From assembly GCA_903813345.2 (NCBI GenBank), contig CAIIXF020000005.1, forward strand, positions 38,195,375 to 38,259,374: 64,000 nucleotides of DNA. Reading direction: 5' to 3'. The number at the start of each line of letters is the position of its first letter. The first letter of the stretch is position 1. This DNA is from Owenia fusiformis. Lineage: Eukaryota > Annelida > Polychaeta > Sabellida > Oweniidae. The position numbers were made by a program, and so were the translations under genes. Positions 11,733 through 21,722 of the stretch are shown in pieces. Under the pieces are notes generated by a model that searched no databases, was not told the origin of the DNA, and saw nothing but the letters and a program-made list of their open reading frames with translations.

Positions 11733-14700
11733 CTGAAATCAAAATAAAATAATAGGCTAGTGCTCCGTCTCACAATTTATTGGATATCTTATATTTTTCT
11801 AACGTATGAAAAGTTCAGCACATTTTTTAGGAAATAGCAGACTCTTGATTTTATTTGTGGCAAATGACAACGCGAGTGTAGATTTCCCACGTTGCCTTTT
11901 AATCTGTGAAAAACCTATCTAACATTATGAAACAAGTCATGGTGAGAAATTGCCTTACCTAATGACGAATCTAGTTTATTGGCTTCGTCTTTGAGTCCCA
12001 CAACGATGAAGGAACTGGAGACAGTGAGCTCAGAAGTATTGAGACCACGACGCTTGCGACCAAAACCAGAGTTTTCACCTCCTGTGTGTACATCAGAGCA
12101 GTCCCTCTGCAAGTTGGATGCAATATATTTATGAATAGTATCCCATTACACTACCTAATTATACCCTCGTGCATGCTTGTTTGCTTTTAGAGTTGTGATA
12201 CCTTCGTAGATGGAATTTATTGCGTTGCATATTGTACTAGAACTACTTTGTCCATTGGTTGCATGAGTCGATATTTTAGGTGAAAAGTTATGACACATTA
12301 ATGCCCCATTTTATCTCTGTAGAATGGAGTCTGGATCAAAATGTATTAGATTAGTATGAAGTGTAGTATGGTTATATTTTTCTAAATGGGTGTCTTTCTG
12401 CATGTAATTGTGTCAACATACCGGCTCACATTCTTTCTCGTTCTGTTCTTGGCAGAGTTTCACCTTGGCCAGTATGTTCACCATCTCGCTTGCACCTTGG
12501 AACTTGAACGCTTTCATATTGATCTGCATGTCTAAGAGCGGAATATCAACCACACCAGCTGACTGCGTGTCCGGGCAACTACATTTCAAAATACAAAAAA
12601 ATCAAGAACCTGCATGCATCGTAACCTTCCAAGAATTACCAAATTGTGCGGTTGACGGTAAGGATTGACTTTGAATTCAGGTTATTATAGTATCCCTAGT
12701 GGTGGTCATAATGTACTCCCCTCCTTTAGTTTGACAACTGGAAGTTTTCATTGGATAGCACTGATAAAGCCTCTGTTCTCTCTTTGTTCCTTAATTCCAA
12801 CATTTCCATTGTGACTTTGATGAATTTTTTGAATCGATTAATAAACAGACTTTGGTTTGCGGTCTAAAAGGCTACGTCTGGTTGCCAAACCTCAAAGGGA
12901 ATAGAGTCCCGCTTGTCAGTGTAATTTTCTGGTTACATTATACTTTGATGAATATACCATCCTTCAAGATTGGGTTTTCTTTTTTATCGCAGCCATGGGA
13001 AGAATTGAAATACCCTTTGATCAAGGATAGGACGGACGTGAAATAGACGATTAAGATTAAAACATAAACCTTTCAACAATGTTAATCCCAATAGTCTTAG
13101 TTGGGCGCGGCGCTGGGATAAACACTTTACCTATTGACAACCAAGTCGATGTGCTTTGTGTCTGGTTTCTCAGTGTCCAAACTATCGAAGGCACAGACCA
13201 TCTCTATTCTGGCTTTGGTGAAGACAGCACCCCCGGGTCCAGATCCTGTATCAAGAGCAAACTTTAACCTGAGGGGTGTTCCAAGATCAACAGCTGTCTT
13301 ATGGGTTACGGGGTTGCCTGCCTCGTCCAGGACTTCCATTGAAAGAGGAGAGTATGAATCGTCAGCTTTGTGTCCCTGTGGAAGGTCTTTGCTATAATCC
13401 ACAAAAAGAGGAATTCTATATGTTTACATGTATCGTGCTGTTCTATAACAAGTCTTTCAGACATGGAATCACGATTATTCTATTCATCAATTATTTAAAG
13501 TTGTTTTCGACCTCCCAAGCTCCTAAATTGATTAATTACAAATCAATCATACAACTTCTTTGTTTGCATCTTATTAAGTACACGATAGAGAATCTGGTCA
13601 ATAGATGAGATATTGCAATAATCTACAAGTTAATCACAAAATCACGAGCGTTCGTAGATTTTTTCGTACTTACTCCTGGTCGACCTTGACCTTTTCTCCA
13701 ACTACACCCCCTACAACTTTATCCTGCGAATGCACACAGTACACTCTGTATCTAGCATCCAGTGTAGAAACAAACTTGTCACTGTACTCTATGATAATAT
13801 CTTGGTAGAAAGTCTTGTCTCCTTTCTATAAAACATAAGACATCACTTTGATGTAACACTGGGTGGAAGAATGAATGGTTTCAAAAGAAAAGGCTGCATC
13901 TCTTTTAGTTTTCCACCCTTGGAATGTTTTATTGGGTTATCTTTTGATATTTATAACCATAGTTGAAATTAGTGTTTTACTTAAGACAGCCCTCAATTGA
14001 AATCAACAATATAATTTACGAACGAGCAGTTCGATGTTTTGTTTTGCTTTAAGACTACATAAGACACCACCATACTTTTGGAGTGTTCTGCATTTCTTTC
14101 AGTGATACGGAGCATCTTGGTGCCTTCATGTTTCTATGCTGGTATTTGATCATCCTCACACCCTGGAAGTCTTCATCGGCAAGCTCATCCGCCTCTAGTT
14201 TACATGTCTCACTGTCGCCCATAATGTAGACGTTGCCCTTGAAGTTACCATGGGGCAAGGCGTAGATGGTCATCGATGTAGAAGAACATTCAGCCATAAC
14301 TACAGGATTATAATAGACACAAGTCAATTCAGTTGGTGAACGTTTTGAGCATGATCAAGTGCATGCGTAAATTCATAGTTTGTAGCTGATGTTATAGATT
14401 GCTGTGTTTTCCTGATTATTTAATAAAAGAAGAACACTAAAGTACCTCTCGTATTTTCACAGGTCTTTCCAAAGTATGAGCAATCACAGTAGCACATGGG
14501 TTGGCCTCCTTGTGGTGTGTAACATTTTCCCCCATTTTGGCATCCTCCAAAGTCATCACAAGCGTATTGCATAGCAGTCGTTGTGTCATCTGGAATATAA
14601 AGACAATGGCTGTAACAATGCAAGCAATTGTGATCTTAAACGTTTGTGAACTAAGGTATTATTTCACCATTTCTCCTGGGGGTCAAATATAACGTACATT

Positions 14701-17460
14701 TTTATCATTTCGATAGGTTATGTGAGAGATGACTGTACATAACATTTCAAAAAATTGCTTGTTACATATTTAACTTTAGAAGTAGTTCTCATACTTGTGC
14801 CGGGATTGACGAGGACCCTTTCACCATTGTCGACTAAGGAGAGCTCAAGCCCACAATCGAACATGTCGTAACCGTCCATACAATCACATCGCCCTGTTAC
14901 CATGTTGCACTGGCCTCCCTCCTTGCAACCAACATTTGCCCGACGGCAATCAAAGCTTGTGACGTCATCCTTTACTGTAAGGATAATAGGGCATGTGATG
15001 TAGATCGATTAGATCATTTTCTATAGTCGGTTAAGATACTCGTGTATTATTTTACGAGTTGCCAGGGGCCTCATTCATTGTGATTCACTTATTTTTATAG
15101 TGTATTACCAATTACTTTTATTGACGGCGGGATGTATAATGAGTGCTTCTTTAATCATGATTCTTTAATTAGTCATTGGGCTTCGAATTCCCTTAAGACA
15201 AATATATGTTTTTCTATAATGAACTTTGAGAACCTTGATTAATCATAAATTGATTGCCACATTTTATTTGACACATGGTTAACTCTTCCCTTACCACAAA
15301 CGCCATTAACGTTAGTCGTCCCCTCGGAGCATTTGCATGTGTTGCTCTCAGAGTCACATTCGGACATGGGATCGCTGCAGGGTGATTGGCCACGAGCACA
15401 AGTCTGATCTAGATTCGTGCATTTTCCACTTGCCTAGAATCACGTATAAGAGTGTTTATAGGTTGGGCGAAAATTAGGCTATTGCCCTGACACTCGCAAT
15501 CGTTAAGATAGGTCCCCGAGAGAGGCAGGTGGTAAAGGATAGAGACTCGTTTGGAGTAATGTTATGAAAATCACAACTGATCCCGGTTCACTTATAACAC
15601 GTACTTATTCATTTATATGGTCCACCCACATACATTTACTTTGTTCAAAGACAGTTAATGTAGAAGACTAAACATTCATTGATCCAAAATACTTTAATCC
15701 AAAATAATGTTCCTATTGTTCCTCGACATGTATTGTAACGACTTTGGTATGAATGATTGAACTGTCCAATATGTCTGTTGGCTTTGGATTGTGATGATGG
15801 TTTCTACGTGTTGGGAACCCCCCTATCACACCAAACTAGTTCTTACCCGTTCTTGCCAGTCCTACGAAAACGCTCAATCTGGCTGTGGTCGGGAAATATG
15901 TCTAAAATAATTAGCTAGTTCGTTTATAAACAGTCTTCAATACGTCCATCTCATTCGCAGTTCGTTCAGGTCGCACCACGTCGGTGTGCAACGTCGTATA
16001 ACGCGTCCCTTAGTCGAGAAGGTCATCATGACCTGATTACAGAACGGTATGGTCGCCATCGAATAAAATCACCTTCCCGTCTGAGAACGTTCTTAAATAG
16101 TCCTTAGAAAGTTGCAGCTACGTTCATTCCGTTCGCACACAGTTTAAAACCAGTTTTGAAGAACGTAGTGGCAACTTGTTTGGTGTGGTAGCTATATTCT
16201 TGCTAACTCGTTCATAAGCAGTTTTTAATACGTTCTAAATCAGTTTAAACCTACAATTCCCAAAAACCATTGTCTAACTTTTGATGAACAATGACTTATG
16301 GCTTATGGTTAAATGGTGTTGTGGTGCTCGATTTATTATTTGTACATCATAAAATAATTTTATAATCCCATTTTTGCAAACTCACCTCTATGTAGCCAAC
16401 TTGGCATTTACATACGAGTCCTGCACCCTCTCCATCCCCCTCTACACATTGGGCATAGAGGTCTTCGCATCCTAGTATGGGAGTACATGCCTCACTAATA
16501 CCAGCACGTCTTGGGTCTTCGCGGTCATCATCATCTATATTAATAGCATAGTTTAAATATTTATTCTGTAATGTTGTATGAACAAATTTGTCAGAATTTC
16601 CCTCATCCCATGACCGAAACGCACAAGGTTTGGAATACTAAAAGTAAATGTATCTGTACACATTTTTCCATATCATTAAAGTTGATTTTTTGTTGGTTTA
16701 TTTTGTAACTGTATTGAGATACATTTGCAGTCGGAGTCTACTGGTTGGCCTTATTTTGGCTTTTTAAAAAGAATTTGGTACTTTTTATAATGATGGGGAT
16801 TTTTGGAAACCTGGGTCTCAGAAAAATCCGACCCAAATTTTTGACATATTTTATAAATCAAATGCATTGTTAGGTGGCAATTATTGTTTCAAAGACCTCT
16901 AAACTTCTATTTAATTCCACTATACAGGGTGGGCCTAACAAACTTATTTCAATATAACCTTTTGGAAAATACATGGATTTCAAGAATCACTTTTTTGTTC
17001 TTGAAAAGAAATGAACAACTTTAGTAATCTTTCAGAGATTTTGAATAATAACGTTTAACGAAGGAACATGCAATCTTACATTCCATTTTAGAAAGAATGT
17101 TAGAGTGATTCCTGCATCCCCATGTGAAAATTATATTGAAATCCATGCATTTTCAGAAAGGTTGTATCGAAATGAAAAATATTGACGTTTTTGACCAAAC
17201 CTGTATGCAGTGTTGCATTCATGAGTAGATTTGTGTTTATTTTAATGACACGACTGTCTTCATCTACTTATATCAAATAATATAAATACAAATTGAATGT
17301 TACCACGTGGTAACGCCTTTTGTAATAAATAATAACCATTACAAGACCAGCATGTGAGTTTGTTGATTGAAATATTATACCTCTATAAATGTAATATAAA
17401 CGTACCTTGGCATCTGATGTAACATATTCCTAGTAGTAATATAAATACTGTAATCCGCAT
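11497..17460 (-). CDS. EGF-like and zona pellucida (ZP) domain membrane protein, 11 exons (whole gene)
   Basis: Eleven exons join with consistent phases into 1,845 nt (614 residues plus stop). Order seen: hydrophobic signal peptide (residues 1-18), acidic start of the mature chain, cysteine-rich EGF-like modules (about 75-220), ZP-N module (about 224-300), ZP linker and ZP-C (about 300-503), a furin-type site RKRR at 504-507, one transmembrane helix (about 560-585) and a tail of about 29 residues with tyrosines. ZP proteins are made as membrane precursors, cleaved at such a site and polymerised into extracellular matrices or egg coats; that this one does so is inference from the family. The exact orthologue is not recognised; vitelline-envelope or epithelial matrix proteins are the nearest idea. 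An AATAAA on the minus strand lies at 11224-11229, inside a foldback element. Confidence is high for family, low for role. Confidence 0.88.
11959..12106 (-). CDS. ZP gene exon 10: last ZP cysteine and furin-type cleavage site
   Basis: Acceptor CTTGCAG, donor GTAAGG. Begins RDCSDVHTGGENSGFG and reaches RKRR, a consensus furin site at residues 504-507 just after the final ZP cysteine. The following residues (LNTSELTVSSSFIVVGL) resemble the external hydrophobic patch that is released on cleavage in this family. Phase 0 in, 1 out. Confidence 0.86.
12422..12578 (-). CDS. ZP gene exon 9: ZP-C second half
   Basis: Acceptor ATGTAG, donor GTATGT. Encodes CPDTQSAGVVDIPLLDMQI, MKAFKFQGASE and AKVKLCQEQNEKECEP. 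The F.F.G....V...V.LC...C sequence is the typical late ZP-C core. Phase 2 in, 0 out. Confidence 0.86.
13131..13391 (-). CDS. ZP gene exon 8: ZP-C first half
   Basis: Acceptor TTATAG, donor GTAAAG. Encodes SYSPLSMEVLDEAGNPV, a segment with VDLGTPLRLKFALDTG, and ARIEMVCAFDSLD. This matches the ZP-C pattern of a property-describing strand followed by a G..L...F block and a conserved cysteine. Phase 2 in and 2 out. Confidence 0.84.
13674..13825 (-). CDS. ZP gene exon 7: end of ZP-N and linker
   Basis: Acceptor TTTATAG, donor GTAAGT. Encodes KGDKTFYQDIIIEYSDKF then RYRVYCVHSQDK, the last ZP-N strands with the conserved cysteine, and VVGGVVGEKVKVDQ. Phase 0 in, 2 out. Confidence 0.84.
14076..14299 (-). 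CDS. ZP gene exon 6: ZP-N module
   Basis: Acceptor CCTGTAG, donor GTATGG. Encodes MAECSSTSMTIYALP, then FKGNVYIMGDSETCKLE and a Cys near APRCSVSL. The pattern C...M.I, F.G.VY..G...C is the hallmark of the ZP-N immunoglobulin-like polymerisation module. Phase 1 in, 0 out. Confidence 0.86.
14446..14589 (-). CDS. ZP gene exon 5: EGF-like module
   Basis: Acceptor TTCCAG, donor GTACTT. Encodes CDDFGGCQNGGKCYTPQ then CYCDCSYFGKTCEN, a clear EGF pattern (C-x-NGGxC and CxC...G..C). Phase 1-1. Confidence 0.86.
14795..14974 (-). CDS. ZP gene exon 4: EGF-like module
   Basis: Acceptor CTTACAG, donor GTATGA. Encodes an EGF-like unit with FDCRRANVGCKEGGQC and CDCMDGYDMFDCG, then a non-cysteine linker LSLVDNGERVLVNPGT. 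Phase 1 in and 1 out, the usual exon class for shuffled EGF modules. Confidence 0.82.
15295..15433 (-). CDS. ZP gene exon 3: cysteine-rich EGF-like module
   Basis: Acceptor ATTCTAG, donor GTAAGG. Encodes ASGKCTNLDQTCARG through CKCSEGTTNVNGVC, with six or more cysteines in EGF-like spacing. Phase 0 in, 1 out. Confidence 0.8.
15827..16187. mobile_element. 361-bp element with CACACCAAAC inverted ends, in ZP intron 2
   Basis: Begins CACACCAAACTAGTT and ends AACTTGTTTGGTGTG. Internally it has a direct repeat (GTTCGTTTATAAACAGTC and a variant near 16210) and more CpG than its surroundings. Confidence 0.6.
16386..16534 (-). CDS. ZP gene exon 2: acidic linker and first EGF-like half
   Basis: Starts after a TATAG acceptor and ends before GTGAG. 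It encodes DDDDREDPRRAGISEAC followed by a cysteine-spaced stretch ending CKCQVGYIE, the usual C-terminal half of an EGF module. Phases are 1 in and 0 out. Confidence 0.82.
16923..17205. mobile_element. 283-bp foldback MITE with TACAGGGTGGGCC end, in ZP intron 1
   Basis: The left end TACAGGGTGGGCC and the right end CCTGTA bound inverted blocks carrying ACATGGATTTCAA and its complement. TA precedes the left end, consistent with a TA target. Confidence 0.72.
17406..17460 (-). CDS. ZP gene exon 1: start codon and signal peptide
   Basis: The ATG is at 17458-17460. Eighteen codons encode Met-Arg and then a hydrophobic stretch ending near C-Q, a typical secretory signal. The exon ends CCAAG before a GTACG donor, in phase 1, and joins exon 2 to give an Asp-rich start of the mature protein. 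I chose this start because it is the only upstream ATG in frame with exon 2 and it makes a classic signal peptide. Confidence 0.8.
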
Positions 17461-18065
17461 AATTATTGAAGAACTCAAAATATATATACAAGTATCAATC
17501 AAACACACGTGCACTTGGTTATGGTACAGTTTAGAAAAAGGACGACAATTTATCTAGTGAAGTCGCTTCGGGGGACATACACTTGCCGTTGCTCAGCGTT
17601 TCAATTTAACATTTTACTGTACATAACAGACATTTATGGTCAGAGTAGCAGTATGTGTCACTAGTTTATTACTTAAGTCACTATTTTCTTTCTTTGTCAA
17701 TATAAATTGTGTTTTGATAAGAAAACTTTGTGTTTTCAATAATAAAATCTGTTGCTGACTCTAAATTAAATATGAGCAACTTGCGATCTGAGACACTTGA
17801 AGTATGGTTTCGTTTAATTTCAAGAAGTCTGACTTTTGATTCTCTGACCTCATTTACAAACTGGAAACTCATCACAATTTCAATTAAAGACAAATATTTG
17901 AATGACAGTACAATTTTGGAAGCTGATTGCAAAGCCTATAGAGGAGAAACTGTATCAGGTTACACAATTTACAGTCTCATTAATTAACGAATTTGCGGTC
18001 ATACTTCAAAGTCCCTTTTTGCCAAAAGTTTCTTCAACTTGGTCATGTAGTTGCCCATGGACCAC
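17461..18065. other. Intergenic between the ZP gene start and the SLC10-like gene end
   Basis: About 600 bp. Holds the presumed ZP promoter (no TATA box I can assign) and the SLC10-like 3' end with AATAAA (minus) at 17665-17670. Confidence 0.45.
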
Positions 18066-18790
18066 TTAATTAGCGACTCCATTGGCAGTACCATTGGATA
18101 TTGGTCCAGCTTCGGTAGGTTTCCATGTTAACGAATATACCCCTGGTTTAGTATCGATGACAGACTCAGTGCTTTGTGGGATATCTTCCTTCTCTGTGAT
18201 ATTGTCGGTCCCTATGGCACCCAGTTCACCATCCTTCTCCTTTTTATTTTTCTCACAAGTGCGTGCATAGATGGTTAGTATCACGTAGGCGATCATAAGA
18301 GGGATGTGCATGAAGAGAACGGTGGCAATTGGCATGACGGCCGCGAGGTCAGCTTCCGGTTGCCCGAATGTGAACTGAAGGACGACGAGAGATATGGTAA
18401 TGTCTTGTATGCCAGTCTCAATGCCTATGGTCACTGAGTTACGAGGAGTTTGGCGTAGTAATCTAGCCAAGCCCATTCCCATTGTGAAGCCGAACGCTGG
18501 GAGTAAAAATGCTGATGGGATTATAGACGGATCCGAGCCCATCATTCTATAGCGATAAACATTTACGTATGTTCCAAAGCCAAGGATATACACGATCAAA
18601 GATAGAGACATCACACGGACTCCTTTTGTGAGGAAATCTGCGATAGATGCTTTGATTTTTCGGATGATGACACCTATGATGATGGGCGTGAGTAGACTGA
18701 TGAGGGAGAGAACGATATCGACATAAGGAATGCCGATCCTTTGTTCCAGGTAGAAACGGCCCAACGTGAAAAGCCATAGAGGCATCATGA
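18066..18790 (-). CDS. SLC10-like gene exon 3: C-terminal membrane helices and tail
   Basis: Acceptor TTTCAG. Begins FMMPLWLFTLGRF, continues through several helices, and includes SVTIGIETGIQDITISLVVL, the second crossover motif of the family (usually E-x-G-x-Q-N; here Asp replaces the usual Asn after Gln). It ends in a charged cytosolic tail with stop at 18066-18068. Confidence 0.9.
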
Positions 18791-21722
18791 CTGAAATATA
18801 AGCAATAATTCATTAATTGATCCACTCAATTACGCTGGTTGTTACGCGGTAAACAAGATACAAATATATGTCATATACCGCAACGAATATGGCATATTCA
18901 CTTACGGTGTATGACAGATTCAGCTGCGGTATATGGCATACATGCTAACCAATGAGAACTTGATACAGAAGTACGCGTCAATTGCATCGATTAAATGTAA
19001 ATTATTATAATGATTATTGGATCAACAGTACAGTGTATCGAATATACCAACTTATGCTGACGTATTACTCACCAATCTAACGTTATAAACTTACTCAATC
19101 AATCCAGGATTCATATATGATACGGGTGAATATGCCATATATCGCATGTGAATATGGCATATTCACCCGTATCACAAATACCGCGCAACCATGAATGTAT
19201 GCCATATTCCGCGTAACGCTGGTTACCGAAACGGTTCGTTTCATCTTAAAATGTAATAATTTCCTTTGTGTGGAATGATTTGATTATTTGGATTAGAGTT
19301 ACGTCACATACTATTTCCAAAACTGGTGTATAACTTACAAAGAGCACATATTTTGCTGATGAAAGTCATGGTCATGCTGAGGTTGATATCGCCCCTGAGA
19401 AGTACGGACCAAGCGTTGCTGGCGCCCCCTCCCGGACTACACGACACTACCAGTAGCCCAAGGCCCAGTCCCGCCTCCATGCGGAATGCTTGTGAGATTG
19501 CAAATCCTAACTGGAAATTAATTAAAATAACCATATTAGATAATAAAGCAACAACGATTGATAAATTGGAAACATATGGATATAACCCGTGCCACATTTT
19601 GCTAGATATCTAGTTATTATTCTAAAACCTGGATATTCATGGATATTACCTGTTATTGATTTATTTCATTGTTAATGTCCTTGGTTAATGTTACACCTTT
19701 ATACATGTACATAGTTATGAATAGACGCAACAATAGATGGTACAGCTTCGCAGACTATTTTTAATTGGTACAGAGAATTTCTTGGTGTGCACATTTCGCA
19801 ATGGTTATACTTATAATATTGCTCGATATGATATGGCTAATTGAGTGATAATTTGGAACTATCAGCGGTTCAATGCTCAAGATATGATTTTGTCTCAATG
19901 TTTTTTTTCGAAAAGTGGACACATTTAATTGATTAATTTTGTGTAACGACCTTAATATCATTTTATCATCCATGGGTTCCGGTTTATGCGCATGAAAATG
20001 TGTTGATAGGATGTATTTAAGAAATCATTACACTTAATTGACAATAATTGACACTCGACCGTAAACACGTACCAAACATGCAAAATGTCTCATATTTGAT
20101 TGGTTCACCTCTTCAATGTTAATCCACGTATAGAGTTCTTGGCCTCGAAAACGTGCATGTATTTAAAACTATTTTGCAACCACCTCATTAATAAGGCATA
20201 TGTTTAAGGAATAAATAATGATAGGCCATTCAATATGGTGAAATTCAGCACTCGTTGGACAGAATGTTAGTACAAATGCACTCACCTTCGGTTCGTGCTT
20301 TGTACAACATTCTGTCCAACTCGTGCTGAATTTCACCATATTGAATGGCCTATCATTATTTATTCCGATTCAAACATAAAAATTAGTAAAAGCCGTGTCT
20401 GTGGAACGGGCATGAAGGAAGAATACGTCAAGCTATCCCCTGACAGAGCCCCAGATGTGCAGCTGAGATGTGACGTCACTCAAAACAATGCAAATTGCAG
20501 ATTGAATAGAGCATGGTCGTGCATCTATGGAGCATTAGAGAACGTTCTATATTGGCTATGCTGCATTCTGATTGGTTGAGAAATTCGAATAGAGCACGGT
20601 CATGTTTGAATAAAGATTAAGTCATAATCCTGGCCTACTGTCTAGACGATAACACAGTACATAAATATTTGCAAAAACATACGCCATGATTTCAAATGTG
20701 TCAAACTTCATGGTCAACAGTAATTAATACACTACATTGCAAGTATTTCATCAGTCTTGAGTTGATATACTCGAACACTGATACGCAAAGTATCAAAAAT
20801 CAGAACATTATTGTCAAGGTTTTGATTTTTGATTTTGTAGCTGACCACATTTTTACCAATCAATAATCACTTATGATGGCATTTATAAGTTTACGTGTGC
20901 ATCAACTAATTTGGGAAGGTGGTTCTTTTCTGCTATAATTACCACTCTATCCACGAACCTGAATGTTGGTTGCATGGGGCACTAGTTCGAAATTAAACTA
21001 CTTTCAAAGGTGATAGAATCAAAAGATGACATATTGGACAAATTATATTGACTTTTAAAAAATCTATACATGCGACAAAAGAGTAACAGAAAAAGAAGAT
21101 TTTTAAATTTGGTTCTACCTACCAATGGCATTAGAATAAACTGACAACAGAAACCAATGAAAGGTGGAATGGGTCTCTTCAGGATCACTTTAATGACGTC
21201 AAGGTCCAATGCACACCCCATACACAGCGTCAGGATGATTACAATTGGAATTAGAATGGCTCGGTATACGGTGTCTAGAGTTCTTGTGCGTCGAACAACG
21301 CTTATACGGTAGTTCCTATGCACGGCTACACCTGGGGAGGTCGTCCTGTTGATCAACTGGTGGTAGGCTGTTAGGGTAGTACGTCCTAGACGAACCCCTC
21401 GAATTGTTATTGACGCGTTTAATCTACGGTATTCTTCACACTTTTCACCAAGCTGGTCACTCCCTAAGAACACAGTTGCATTTTTCATCACTCTCGCAAT
21501 GACTTCATTGTCGACTTTGAATGTTAAAGCATGCCCGCTTGTCCAACACGGGTATTCAACTGTTATAATGCGTTCTTGTTCCTCAACGAGGCGCTCTATT
21601 TCTTTCGGAATAAAGGTGAGGTTGAATTCATTTTGGCACTTCACAATGACAACGTTCGTGAGCCATAGTAGAATAAGAATGAATAATTTCGCCGGGCATC
21701 TGCTATCCAAAGTAAACGCCAT
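18066..21722 (-). CDS. SLC10-family (sodium/bile-acid cotransporter-like) transporter, A3/A5 type, 3 exons (whole gene)
   Basis: Three exons join in phase into 1,497 nt (498 residues plus stop). A signal-like N-terminus (1-29) precedes an extracellular domain of about 120 residues with NxS/T sites at 34, 81, 102 and 125. A multi-pass region then runs from about residue 152. Family marks seen are CSPGGGASN at 224-232, LLRGDINLSM just after, and ETGIQD at 382-387. SLC10 proteins move organic anions, often bile acids or sulfated steroids, with sodium. The long glycosylated N-terminus favours the SLC10A3/A5 branch, whose substrates are poorly defined. The tail is hydrophilic, about 60 residues. 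An AATAAA lies at 17665-17670 on the minus strand. The exact substrate cannot be read from sequence. Confidence 0.88.
18841..19217. mobile_element. 377-bp element inserted into a relic of the 9150-9681 family
   Basis: Starts GTTACGCGG and ends CCGCGTAAC, flanked by GCTGGTT on both sides (18834-18840, 19218-19224). Joining the flanks restores the terminal repeat of the 9150 family (GATCC-CTC-ATTACGCTGGTTACCGAAACGG pattern). Inside, ATATGGCATATTC recurs in both orientations. It lies in intron 2 of the SLC10-like gene. Confidence 0.82.
19339..19510 (-). CDS. SLC10-like gene exon 2: CSPGGG core motif
   Basis: Acceptor TTTCCAG, donor GTAAGT. Encodes GLGLLVVSCSPGGGASNAW and LLRGDINLSMTMTFISKICA, the best conserved SLC10 core, whose GG-containing crossover lines the sodium and substrate path in bacterial homologues. 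Phase 0 in, 1 out. Confidence 0.9.
20200..20372. repeat. About 170-bp near-perfect hairpin in SLC10-like intron 1
   Basis: Arms of about 70-80 bp (left ...GGAATAAATAATGATAGGCC..., right ending GGCCTATCATTATTTATTCC) meet at a loop around CACCTTCGGTTCGTG. Almost no mismatches, so it is recent or maintained. Confidence 0.85.
20373..21122. other. Rest of SLC10-like intron 1
   Basis: No exon or RNA gene seen. Confidence 0.4.
21123..21722 (-). CDS. SLC10-like gene exon 1: signal, extracellular domain, first membrane helices
   Basis: Starts at ATG 21720-21722 and ends exactly after 200 codons at ATTG before a GTAGGT donor (phase 0). Encodes the hydrophobic leader ending near VIVKCQ, the Asn-glycosylation-rich domain, a helix starting YRAILIPIVIILTLC, the family motif CALDLDVIKVILKRP, and GFCCQFILMPL. 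Confidence 0.88.
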
